This document shows, in pieces, positions 1 through 8,447 of a stretch of 38,505 nt of DNA; the first letter of the stretch is position 1, and every line of letters starts with the position of its first letter. This DNA comes from Desulfovibrio sp. (GTDB lineage: Bacteria > Desulfobacterota > Desulfovibrionia > Desulfovibrionales > Desulfovibrionaceae). Under the pieces are notes generated by a model. The model was not told the origin of the DNA and searched no databases. It saw only the letters and a list, made by a program, of their open reading frames with translations. The stretch is from contig JAQVYA010000011.1 of assembly GCA_028708865.1 (NCBI GenBank), forward strand, positions 1 to 38,505. Reading direction: 5' to 3'. The translations under genes and the position numbers were made by a program.

Positions 1-459
1 TATGCTCCGGCCCGAACCCTGACCCGAATCACCCGGGACATCCACTACACCCCGGGGAAAATCGGCATTATCACGGCCGGGACATCAGACCTTGGCGTGG
101 CCGAAGAGGCCCGGATCACCTGCGAAATGTTCGGCAGCCATGCCGCCATCATCGCGGACGTGGGCGTGGCCGGAATCCACCGATTGTTGGACCGTCTGGA
201 CGAAATCCGCTCCTTTGCCGTGCTCATCGTCATTGCCGGCATGGAAGGAGCCCTTTCCAGCGTGGTGGGGGGGCTGGTGGAGCATCCCATTATCGCGGTG
301 CCCACTTCCGTAGGATATGGTGCCAGTTTTTCAGGCCTTTCCGCCCTGCTCGGCATGCTCACCTCCTGCGCCGCCGGGGTTACCGTGGTCAACATTGATA
401 ACGGATTTGGCGCGGCCTGCGCGGCCTGCAAAATCACCCGCCTGAACGCCGCCCGGTAA
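1..459 (+). CDS. larB: Nickel pincer cofactor biosynthesis protein LarB (AIR carboxylase-like), 5' truncated by window edge
   Basis: Frame 1 is open from base 1; [22 protein letters not shown]...GVAGIHRL...[31 protein letters not shown]...[12 protein letters not shown] is typical of LarB/PurE-like proteins. Confidence 0.88.
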   Translation, partial: YAPARTLTRITRDIHYTPGKIGIITAGTSDLGVAEEARITCEMFGSHAAIIADVGVAGIHRLLDRLDEIRSFAVLIVIAGMEGALSSVVGGLVEHPIIAVPTSVGYGASFSGLSALLGMLTSCAAGVTVVNIDNGFGAACAACKITRLNAAR

Positions 460-562
460 CGGCCGGGCTGGAACCCTGCTTTGAAACAAAAGACGCAACG
501 CCGCCCGGGAGCTGTCCCCGGGCGCGACGCTGCGCCACGCCTGCATACCCCCCTCGGGGGCG

Positions 563-970
563 TTAGTCCGGCCTGCGGGGTATGACCTGATCCATGACCT
601 CCAAAAGCTCTTCCAGCTCCACGGGCTTGGAAAGATATCCGCTCATGCCTTCGGCCAGGAATGTTTCCCGGTCTCCAAGCATGGCGTGGGCCGTCAGGGC
701 GATGATGGGTATTTCCGCCTGGTTCCGGAATTCCTCATCGCTGCGGATATGCCGGGTGGTTTCCAGCCCGTCCATGCGCGGCATGCGAATATCCATGAGC
801 ACCACGTCATAGGTGTTGCTCCGCAGCATTTCCAGGGCCTGGGCTCCGTCCATAACCGCATCCACCTCATGCCCGTAATGCTGCAACAGTTTGCGGATGG
901 TCAGACTGTTCACGTCGTCGTCTTCCGCCAGAAGCACCTTGAATTTCCTGTCGTCCATCATCTTCTCCAT
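563..970 (-). CDS. Stand-alone CheY-like response regulator receiver protein
   Basis: Canonical receiver: LLAEDDD, VVLMDIRMPRMDG (phospho-Asp), ALTAH, LSKP; starts about 6 bp after the kinase stop. Confidence 0.9.
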   Translation of the reverse strand: MEKMMDDRKFKVLLAEDDDVNSLTIRKLLQHYGHEVDAVMDGAQALEMLRSNTYDVVLMDIRMPRMDGLETTRHIRSDEEFRNQAEIPIIALTAHAMLGDRETFLAEGMSGYLSKPVELEELLEVMDQVIPRRPD

Positions 971-976
971 TACGGG

Positions 977-3121
977 CTATGTATTTTCGAACAGCAGGGA
1001 GCAGAACACTTCCGTGCCCTGATCCTCCTGGCTGGCGATGCACAGGCTCCCGCCCAGCAGGCGAACCAGCCGCACCACGATGGCCAGCCCGAGCCCGGCC
1101 CCTTCGTAATGCCGTCGGTAAGCCACCTCGCCGGGCACAAACGTGTCCAGCAGGTTGCGAATCGCCTCGGAGGACATGCCCTGGCCGCTGTCTCCAACAA
1201 TCAACAACACACGGGTCCGCCCTGGCGGGGCGTACGGCAATGCGTGCGCGGCCAGGCGCACGGAACCGCCCGGCGGCGTGAACTTCACGGCGTTGCCCGC
1301 CAAGTTGGTGAGCAGTTGCCGGACCCGCGCCCCATCGCCCCTGAGCCGCGGCGGAAGGTTGGAATCCGTCTGCACGATGAAATCCAGCTCCGAATCCGTG
1401 GCCGTGGGCTCAAACAACTCCTGCACCGAACGGAGCACTCCCTGGGGAGAGAATTCACCGTCCTCCAGCCGCACGCGGCCCGACTCCAAAAGGGTCAGGT
1501 GTAGAATATCGCCCAAAAGCCGGGAAAGTCGTCGAGTGGCCCCCAGGGCCTTGTCCACATATTCCTCCTGAGGCGCGTCCAATCCCGTGGTCTGCAATAG
1601 CTGAAGTATGCCCTGGATGCCGTTGAGAGGCGTGCGGATTTCGTGGCTCATGTTGGCCAGGAACTCACTTTTGGCGGCACTGGCCGCCTCAGCCGCCTCC
1701 TTGGCCCGAATCAACTCCTGCTCCGCCCGTTTGCCTTCCGTGATGTTTTCCACCAAGGAAAGCACGGAAACCAAGGCGCCGTCAGCGTCCCGCAGGGCGG
1801 AATTGTACCAGCGGCAAAACAGCACCTCCCCGGTTTTGGCATAATTACGGTTCTCACTCACGGTCTGGTTCCGAGCGCCGCGTTGCAGGTCCAAAGCGCC
1901 CCGCTGCACCAAATCCCGGTCCGCCTCAGGCACAAAGCTCCATTCTTCGGAGCGTTTGCCCAGGACCTCGGATTCGCTCCAGCCAAAAATCTCCTCTGCC
2001 CGGGGCGACCACCCCCGTACCTGGCCGTGGCTGTCCCATTCCACCACGGCCAGCGGGGTATTGTGCACGTGGAATGTGAGGCGCTCCAATGCGCCGCGCA
2101 ATTGTTCGCCCTGTTCCCGCAGGCTTTGCTCCGCTTCCTTAAGCCGTTCATAGTCCCGCCGGATGGTCACGGTCTGCCGGCGAACCGTGCCCCGCAGGGA
2201 GCGCAACAACAGCCAAAAAACAACCCCGCCAACCAGCACAAAAAGAAACGCGGCCCAAAGCAGGGTCACGCCCCGTTCCGTCAGATGCACGTAGCCCGAC
2301 CCCTGGTAGACCCACTCCCGAAACAACTCCTTGTGCCGGGCCCGGGGGATGTGTGCCACGGCCTTGGAAACAATGTTGAAGAGCATGTCGTCGGAACGGG
2401 ACGTGGCCGCGGAAAGATAGTTCATGTATCCGCTTTCCCCGGCAATATGCAGATTGGCCAACCCCTGGCTTTCAATGAGGTACGAGGCATAGGCCTGATT
2501 CACGATCATGGCGTCGCACTGGCCCGTGGAAACCGCGCGCAGGCCTTCAAGGTTGTCCTTGGTTGGAGCGATATCGATATTGGGATAGCGATCCTGCAAA
2601 TACTCATTGACCGCATATCCCCGAACCGTGCACACGGTCCTGCCGCCCAGGTCGTCCATGCTGCCCACGGAAGAGGAATCCCGAGTCACAATGACATAGG
2701 GCACTTTGATGAATGGTTCGGTGAACCGCAAAAACTTGCGGCGTTCCGCGGTCTCGGCAATGCCGACGATCAAAAAGCCGCCGTTGTCGCGGGAATAGGA
2801 CATGAGCAAATCCCACGAATCGAACATGTGGAACCGCACGTCCAGCCCCATATTGCGTTCGATCTCCCGGAAATAATCAACCAAAAGCCCCACGTACTGA
2901 CCGTTGGAATCAGTATAGGCGTTGGGCGGAGCCTGGTATCCAAACAGGACTTCCACGTTGCGGCCATGGCGGCGCAGCCAGTCCCGCTCCTCGGCGCTGA
3001 ACTCCGGATGCGTGTCCTGCAACCCTAAAAAGAGTACCAGCAAAAGCCCCGCCGTCAGCAGCGAGATCAGAAGAACAAACAGTTTGAGGCGGTTCATGGT
3101 ACCGGACAAAACGCGCTCCAC
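977..3121 (-). CDS. Sensor histidine kinase: periplasmic SBP_bac_3 domain, TM, PAS, HisKA, HATPase_c (BvgS/EvgS-like)
   Basis: N-terminal TM then an SBP-like domain ([10 protein letters not shown]...[26 protein letters not shown]), second TM, PAS, H-box [17 protein letters not shown]-box [28 protein letters not shown]. Confidence 0.92.
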   Translation of the reverse strand: MERVLSGTMNRLKLFVLLISLLTAGLLLVLFLGLQDTHPEFSAEERDWLRRHGRNVEVLFGYQAPPNAYTDSNGQYVGLLVDYFREIERNMGLDVRFHMFDSWDLLMSYSRDNGGFLIVGIAETAERRKFLRFTEPFIKVPYVIVTRDSSSVGSMDDLGGRTVCTVRGYAVNEYLQDRYPNIDIAPTKDNLEGLRAVSTGQCDAMIVNQAYASYLIESQGLANLHIAGESGYMNYLSAATSRSDDMLFNIVSKAVAHIPRARHKELFREWVYQGSGYVHLTERGVTLLWAAFLFVLVGGVVFWLLLRSLRGTVRRQTVTIRRDYERLKEAEQSLREQGEQLRGALERLTFHVHNTPLAVVEWDSHGQVRGWSPRAEEIFGWSESEVLGKRSEEWSFVPEADRDLVQRGALDLQRGARNQTVSENRNYAKTGEVLFCRWYNSALRDADGALVSVLSLVENITEGKRAEQELIRAKEAAEAASAAKSEFLANMSHEIRTPLNGIQGILQLLQTTGLDAPQEEYVDKALGATRRLSRLLGDILHLTLLESGRVRLEDGEFSPQGVLRSVQELFEPTATDSELDFIVQTDSNLPPRLRGDGARVRQLLTNLAGNAVKFTPPGGSVRLAAHALPYAPPGRTRVLLIVGDSGQGMSSEAIRNLLDTFVPGEVAYRRHYEGAGLGLAIVVRLVRLLGGSLCIASQEDQGTEVFCSLLFENT

Positions 3122-3269
3122 AGGACCGGACCCCTGAACACGGATCCGGAAAAGGGTTTTGCCTATACCGTTAACACAGAACGTGAACCGCGTTCAACAG
3201 AAACAAAATTTCATCAAACCGACTCGGACACCGGAAGATGGACTCATGTCCCCTGAAGCAGAGGCCCGG

Positions 3270-4064
3270 TTACGAATTCAGCTTAGCCGCCCGGACCAGG
3301 GCCCGGAAAAGTTCCTGCTGCCGCCACTTGTGCGGCAAAAACTCCGGGTGCCACTGTACGCCCACCAGCCAACGTCCGCCCACGTGTTCCAAAGCCTGGA
3401 CCACGCCCCCGTATTCCCGGGCCGTAACCCGCAGGTCCTGCCCCAGGCGGTCCACGGCCTGATGATGCAACGCGTTGACGCGCACCCGGCCGACCCCGAA
3501 CAGCGAGTGTAGGATGGAGCCGGGCTCCACCAGCACGGGCTTGCGCGGCAGCAGGGTGCGCAGGTCGGGCCGTTCTTCCTGAAGAGAGGCCAGGTCCTGA
3601 TGCAGACTCCCGCCCAGGCACACATTGATGAACTGCATGCCCCGGCAGATGCCCAAAACCGGCAGTCCCTGCTCCAGGGCATGGCCCAGCAACCGCTCTT
3701 CCAGGGCGTCCCGGGCCGGGTCCGGGCCGGGCGAAGCGCCCAGGCTAAAGAGCTTGCGCAGGATGTGGATGAAAGGAAACAGCAACAGGCCCAGCAGGTA
3801 GTGCCCGGGCCAATGTTTTTCTGGTTGCAGCTCCCGCCTGAGCTCCGCCACGGACTGGCCGTACCGGCCCGGGTCCACGTCGGCCCCGCCCCCGAGCACC
3901 AGCGCCTGGACCGCGGGCAACTGCCCGCCCTTGCCCCTGGGGCTGCGGGGCCGGATGCGCAGGGGACGCCCTCCGGCACGCCAAACCGCCAAGGCCGCAA
4001 AAACCCAGGAAACCCAACCGCCCCGATCCGGACCGCTGACGCCCACCACAGGGCGCCTACTCAT
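3270..4064 (-). CDS. Class I glutamine amidotransferase-like / gamma-glutamyl hydrolase (peptidase C26, PuuD-like)
   Basis: VLGGGADVDPGRYG, LGICRGMQFINVCLGGSLHQDL (nucleophile Cys), HHQAVD, GVQWHPEF; start MSRRPVVGVSGPDRGG overlaps the upstream stop. Confidence 0.85.
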   Translation of the reverse strand: MSRRPVVGVSGPDRGGWVSWVFAALAVWRAGGRPLRIRPRSPRGKGGQLPAVQALVLGGGADVDPGRYGQSVAELRRELQPEKHWPGHYLLGLLLFPFIHILRKLFSLGASPGPDPARDALEERLLGHALEQGLPVLGICRGMQFINVCLGGSLHQDLASLQEERPDLRTLLPRKPVLVEPGSILHSLFGVGRVRVNALHHQAVDRLGQDLRVTAREYGGVVQALEHVGGRWLVGVQWHPEFLPHKWRQQELFRALVRAAKLNS

Positions 4065-5058
4065 GGGCAACCCCCCGGATCCACTGCTCGGAAATGGCCA
4101 CCCAGGATTCCTCCAACCGACGCAGCGGCGAAGACACATAGTCCAGATATTCCATTCCCATGGATGCCCGCGCCTCATGGTCCGCGGCCATGGCCTCCAC
4201 GCGCAGCCACTGCTCCCATTCATGCCCCACGCGCCAGTCCGGCTCGTCCACGAGGCAGTTGGGCAACCTGTAGTGAAAGGCCGGGCGCGGCTTGAGCAGC
4301 TCTTGCTCCACCCCTCCGGCCAGCACCCGCTCCCGGTCCAGATGGGCCAGCAGCGGCAACATATCCAGGGACCGGTTGCGCGTGGCATTGTGGGCCAGGT
4401 AGTCGTGAATCCATTCCGCGTGATCCCGGGGCGCATACCCGGGGTCGGCCACAAGCCTTACGTATGCCTGGGGGAACCCATTGATGTACGGGGAAAGCAC
4501 CCGACTGATGTCCACCTGCCCCTGACGGCGCAGCCAGTCCTCCATGAGCACAAAAGCCTGCATGTAGGCTGTGAGCGTATCCACATCCAAGGCCGGCGGC
4601 TCCACATTGATGTGCAGGCCAAAGGCATGCAGCAGGGAAGTGCGCGTTCCCTTGGCCTTGGCCTGCTGCAATGCGGCCCGCAGCCGCTCCACCGGCTCCA
4701 TGCGGGTCATTTCCAGGGGCGGCAGCACGATTTCGCAGGGCACCAGCCCGGCCGAAGCGCGGGCCAGAAATTCGTCAACGTCCCGCACCAGGCGGGGGGA
4801 GGCTTCCAGGCCGATGGCCTGAAGGTACTTCAAATACGAACGCTCTTTGAGGGCTATGGCGTCATACTCAATGTTGATTGTTCCGACTTCAGAATCTTTG
4901 ATAATATACGCGAACCTGTTGACTTCATGTATTGCTCCGCCAAGGGTTGCCTGAACCACGTCACAGGCTTCCCGAATGCCAAGCCCGGCGAATTCCAGTT
5001 CATAGCCTACCTTACGCACGGCATTGTCCGCATTGGTTCGCTGTTTCGGCAAGCGCAC
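4057..5058 (-). CDS. Putative amidoligase (GS-like COOH-NH2 ligase, Amidoligase_2 family)
   Basis: VGYELEFAGLGI...INIEYDAI...LHAFGLHINVEPPALDVDTLTAYMQAFVLMEDWLRR; GTG start at 5058 preceded by ggggagg SD; a longer ORF with GTG start at 5145 is possible; 8-bp overlap (ATGAGTAG) with the amidotransferase gene. Confidence 0.72.
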   Translation of the reverse strand: MRLPKQRTNADNAVRKVGYELEFAGLGIREACDVVQATLGGAIHEVNRFAYIIKDSEVGTINIEYDAIALKERSYLKYLQAIGLEASPRLVRDVDEFLARASAGLVPCEIVLPPLEMTRMEPVERLRAALQQAKAKGTRTSLLHAFGLHINVEPPALDVDTLTAYMQAFVLMEDWLRRQGQVDISRVLSPYINGFPQAYVRLVADPGYAPRDHAEWIHDYLAHNATRNRSLDMLPLLAHLDRERVLAGGVEQELLKPRPAFHYRLPNCLVDEPDWRVGHEWEQWLRVEAMAADHEARASMGMEYLDYVSSPLRRLEESWVAISEQWIRGVAHE

Positions 5059-5195
5059 GACGTTTTTTCCTCCCCTGGCCTGTCCGGCCCAAGGGCCGCG
5101 ACCAAACCGCGCGAAAACGGCTTCAAAAAAACAAGACAGCGGCACCGGGACCCATGCCCCGTGCGCCGCCGTCCAACAAAAACATAGCCTGCAAT

Positions 5196-5747
5196 CTACT
5201 TAAAGGATCGGGCAAACAGGTCCTCAATGGCCTTTTTGCCGTTCGCCTCCAGGAACCGGGTGCCCATGCCCGAAAAATGGGCATGACTGATTACCGGATT
5301 TTCCACCTCGGCCCATTGATCCTTATCCCAGCGGAACCACTGGTCCCGGGCCTGGCCGAACACGAACAGCGGCTTATTGCAGATTTTGGCGTATTCCGCG
5401 CCCCAGCCGGTGCCGCCCTTGACCGTGCCGTCCTCCTGGATGGTGCCTACCACAAACACCTCGTGCCCGGCTTCCACCTGGTACATGATGGTCTGCAACA
5501 CCTTGCGCATGAGCTTGGCATTGGTGAACTTGCGGTGCAGCAGCCGGGAAACGTAGGAAAGGCTCACGTCCTTACGCACCAACTCTTCCTGGGTGAGCAC
5601 GCGCAACCCGCGCGAACGCTCGATCTTATGGCCTTCGAACGTGAAATTCACTTCCTCGACGCCGTATTTTTCGGCCAGCCGGCCGAACTCGGCTTCCGCG
5701 CCCTGGGCGCCGCCGCTGAAAAGCGTGCTGGTCATGGCTTGGGTCAT
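5196..5747 (-). CDS. Conserved hypothetical protein, probable SLOG/YpsA-like Rossmann nucleotide-binding protein
   Basis: SGGAQGAEAEFGRLAEKYG and GGTGWGAEYAKICNKPLFVFGQ glycine-rich motifs; start at 5747 preceded by aaggag SD. Confidence 0.6.
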   Translation of the reverse strand: MTQAMTSTLFSGGAQGAEAEFGRLAEKYGVEEVNFTFEGHKIERSRGLRVLTQEELVRKDVSLSYVSRLLHRKFTNAKLMRKVLQTIMYQVEAGHEVFVVGTIQEDGTVKGGTGWGAEYAKICNKPLFVFGQARDQWFRWDKDQWAEVENPVISHAHFSGMGTRFLEANGKKAIEDLFARSFK

Positions 5748-6106
5748 GCCGTCTCCTTGCAATGGTTCTCGGGTTGCGTGGGGCGGCCCGTCCACCCCGG
5801 CCGGACACGGGCACCCGCCCGCACACGGCTGAAATTCGCACCTGGCCGCTCCGGATAGAACAGCCGTTTCCACATCATGCCCTGCCCCGCGCCGCATGGC
5901 AATGCCGAAGCCGTGCGGCCAGGCAGCAGCACAATGCTCCTGAACAATGTCACAATGCGCATCCGGCGCGCATCCGTCAACCGCCCGGCAATCAAAAACA
6001 ACATTGCCCCGGGCCGAACGCAGCCCCAAAACCGCTCCAGGCATTAATTCGGTGCGAGTCCTGTGCCGCCAATGCCGCGGCCTTGAACCGCACCGCGCCC
6101 TAAGGC

Positions 6107-6415
6107 CTATTCCCGGTCCGAACGGTTCCTGGCCCGGCCCTCGGCAAAAAGCCGCTCCCAGTCCAGCGGCACCAGGCTGCGGCGGTTGCGCTCCTGCAAC
6201 ACGGCCCAGGCCATGTCCGGGATGACCCGCACCAGGATGCTGTTCACATACTGCTTGCCCCGCGCCTCCGGGTCCATGCCGCAACATTTACAGGAAAATC
6301 CGCAAATATCGCAAGTACATCCTCCGGTCTTGACCATCTCCTTGAGGATGCCCGCCTTGTCGCAACAGGCGTCGCACAGCCGCAATCGCGCGCTTGGCGT
6401 GGATTTCATGCTCAT
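6107..6415 (-). CDS. Cysteine-rich hypothetical protein (possible metal/Fe-S binding)
   Basis: MSMKSTPSARLRLCDACCDKAGILKEMVKTGGCTCDICGFSCKCCGMDPEARGKQYVNSILVRVIPDMAW; 9 Cys in about 35 residues; start uncertain (ORF extends to 6511). Confidence 0.6.
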   Translation of the reverse strand: MSMKSTPSARLRLCDACCDKAGILKEMVKTGGCTCDICGFSCKCCGMDPEARGKQYVNSILVRVIPDMAWAVLQERNRRSLVPLDWERLFAEGRARNRSDRE

Positions 6416-6523
6416 ACCATGAATCATGCCCGGCTCGGCCACGCGGGTCAAGAATCCCCGCGCGAACCGCCCTTCCCTTTCCAGAATCCTGCAAATCCTG
6501 TATGTCGGCAAAGGGTGCCCCTT

Positions 6524-7039
6524 ATGAACCGATCACCAGAGCAACGCCGGGCCATGGCCCAACATCAAGACCTGCCGACTCTTGACGGTTTCAGGCTCCC
6601 GTCTCCGTCGGCAATGGCGGACAAGGTCCGGCTCCGTTCCCCCGGCAGCAGGGTTCCCCCGTCCCTGGACCCGGGGCCGCATCAAGAGGACGGCTCCCAA
6701 AACGCCCAACAAAGACGGCCCGGCAAGGTGCTGGTCTGCGCGGCATGCGGCCGGCACGTGACCCGGCCCGAAGCCCGTACCGTCATCAACGGCAACCATG
6801 TGCATGTCTTCTGCAATCCGCACGGCGTGGTCTTTGAAGTGGGCTGCTTCAGCCTGGCCGCAGGGCTGCGCCCCCAGGGAGGCGTGTACGAGGAGTTCAG
6901 CTGGTTTCCCGGCCATGCCTGGCAGATCATGCACTGCGGACGCTGCAACGACCACCTGGGGTGGCGCTTTACGACCCGGTCCGGAACGGGCTTTTACGGC
7001 CTGCTCCCCGCAAAACTGCGCGAGCAGACCGAAGAGTAG
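6524..7039 (+). CDS. CULT-domain (cereblon family) protein
   Basis: VCAACGRH...VHVFCNPHGVVFEVGCFSLA...FSWFPGHAWQIMHCGRCNDHLGWRF matches the remembered human CRBN CULT motif (CNPHG-like segment, [25 protein letters not shown]), including zinc CxxC pairs and three cage Trp. Confidence 0.88.
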   Translation: MNRSPEQRRAMAQHQDLPTLDGFRLPSPSAMADKVRLRSPGSRVPPSLDPGPHQEDGSQNAQQRRPGKVLVCAACGRHVTRPEARTVINGNHVHVFCNPHGVVFEVGCFSLAAGLRPQGGVYEEFSWFPGHAWQIMHCGRCNDHLGWRFTTRSGTGFYGLLPAKLREQTEE

Positions 7040-7278
7040 CCATCCGTCAGCCTGCTATTCCCTGTCGCCCCTCCCCGTCCTCCACAATCCGCCCCTTTGA
7101 CACGATCCACGAACAGGAATCCTTGGCAGGGCCTTTTACTGTAGTCCTCTGACCTGGCCTTTGACATGGTCCACGCACATGCCCCTCCAATATGCCGCGG
7201 CCGTCCTGCCCCCGTTCATCCTCCCTCTGACAAACCGGGCCGGTTGACCCGGCAAAGGGGCACGGTTACACCCCGGAC

Positions 7279-7911
7279 ATGAGCCGCTACCCCATCCCCG
7301 CCCGCACCTGTCGCGTCGAGCAGACCATCCGGCGCAGCCGTTTTCTGGCCACGGCCGCCCACGCGCCAGACCCAGAACACGCCCGCCGGTTCATCGCCTC
7401 CATCCGGGCCGAACATCCAGACGCCACGCACAACTGCTGGGCCTTTGTGGCCGGGCCTCCAGGGAGCACCGCCCACATCGGCCAAAGCGACGACGGCGAG
7501 CCCCACGGCACGGCAGGACGGCCCATGCTCAATGTGCTCCTGCACGCGCCCGTAGGCGAAGTCGCCGTGGTGGTCACGCGGTATTTCGGCGGCGTAAAGC
7601 TCGGCACCGGCGGGCTGGTACGCGCCTATTCTGACATGACCCGATTGGCGCTGGACCAATTGCCCCAACGGGAAAAAGTGGATCTGGTCCAGCTACGGCT
7701 CATCTTGGCCTACGAACATGCGGACGCGCTCCAGCGCCTGCTGCCCCCATTCGAAGCGCAAATCACAAACGAAACCTACGGCGCTGACGCGGAGTTCCTC
7801 ATTGCCCTGCCAAGCGAACACCAAGCCGGACTCCAGCGCGCCGTGCTTGACCTCACTTCCGGGCTGGCCCTTATGGAGCCCCTCTCCCCCTCCAAGCCGG
7901 ATTCCCATTGA
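7279..7911 (+). CDS. yigZ: YigZ/IMPACT family protein (UPF0029)
   Basis: RRSRFLATAAHA...HNCWAFVAG...SDDGEPHGTAGRPMLNVL...VVVTRYFGGVKLGTGGLVRAYSD. Confidence 0.93.
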   Translation: MSRYPIPARTCRVEQTIRRSRFLATAAHAPDPEHARRFIASIRAEHPDATHNCWAFVAGPPGSTAHIGQSDDGEPHGTAGRPMLNVLLHAPVGEVAVVVTRYFGGVKLGTGGLVRAYSDMTRLALDQLPQREKVDLVQLRLILAYEHADALQRLLPPFEAQITNETYGADAEFLIALPSEHQAGLQRAVLDLTSGLALMEPLSPSKPDSH

Positions 7912-7983
7912 TCGTATACTTATTGTAGACTTATCGTAAATTGAAAGTAGAAATAAAAATAGAGAGATAATTTTTTTTAAAAC

Positions 7984-8151
7984 GGGGGAAAACCTTTCTG
8001 AAGAAAGGTTCTTCCCCCGGACCCCCTTTCCAAAGACTTTCATCGCTCGCGGCTGTCGCCGCTCGGGCTTATCGCCATGTCTCCGGGCGCGCATGAGCGC
8101 GTCCGGTAAATGGGGTTCCAAGGGGCCGCGGGCCCTTTGGCCGCCGGAGGC
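7984..8151 (+). repeat. 168-bp modular four-hairpin intergenic repeat, copy A
   Basis: gggggaaaacctttctgaagaaaggttcttccccc ... cgctcgcggctgtcgccgctcggg ... ccgggcgcgcatgagcgcgtccgg ... ccaaggggccgcgggccctttggccgccggaggc. Confidence 0.9.
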
Positions 8152-8190
8152 ATTGCTTTTGCCTTGATTTTACAGGAACGTTTGCTTTCC

Positions 8191-8358
8191 GGGGGAAAAC
8201 CTTTCTGAAGAAAGGTTCTTCCCCCGGACCCCCTTTCCAAAGACTTTTATCGCTCGCGGCTTGCGCCGCTCGGGATTATCACCATGTCTCCGGGCGCGCG
8301 GGTGCGCGTCCGGTAAATGGGGTTCCAAGGGGCCGCGGGCCCTTTGGCCGCCGGAGGC
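8191..8358 (+). repeat. 168-bp modular repeat, copy B (tandem to A)
   Basis: Same module order and length as A, with substitutions mainly in loops and linkers. Confidence 0.9.
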
Positions 8359-8378
8359 AACTCTTTCTTACGATTCAA

Positions 8379-8416
8379 CAAAAAAGAACGCCGGGGGCCG
8401 CGAACGACCTCCGGCG
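8379..8416 (-). terminator. Rho-independent terminator downstream of hcp
   Basis: Minus strand: CGCCGGAGG-loop-CCCCCGGCG followed by TTCTTTTTT. Confidence 0.7.
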
Positions 8417-8447
8417 CTGAAGAGTGTACTCTAAAGGAGTAGTTGAA

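Noticed and set aside
485-540. Imperfect GC palindrome cgcccgggagctgtccccgggcg between larB and the receiver gene
   Set aside because: Could be a bidirectional terminator, but there is no T-tract on either side.
3270-4454. 394-aa ORF form of the amidotransferase gene
   Set aside because: The upstream third is an out-of-frame reading of the amidoligase gene; the true start is MSRRPVVGVSG at 4064.
6035-6090. tRNA-like string cattaattcggtgcgagtcctgtgccgcca
   Set aside because: Resembles a T-arm/CCA tail superficially, but no acceptor, D or anticodon arms can be folded upstream.
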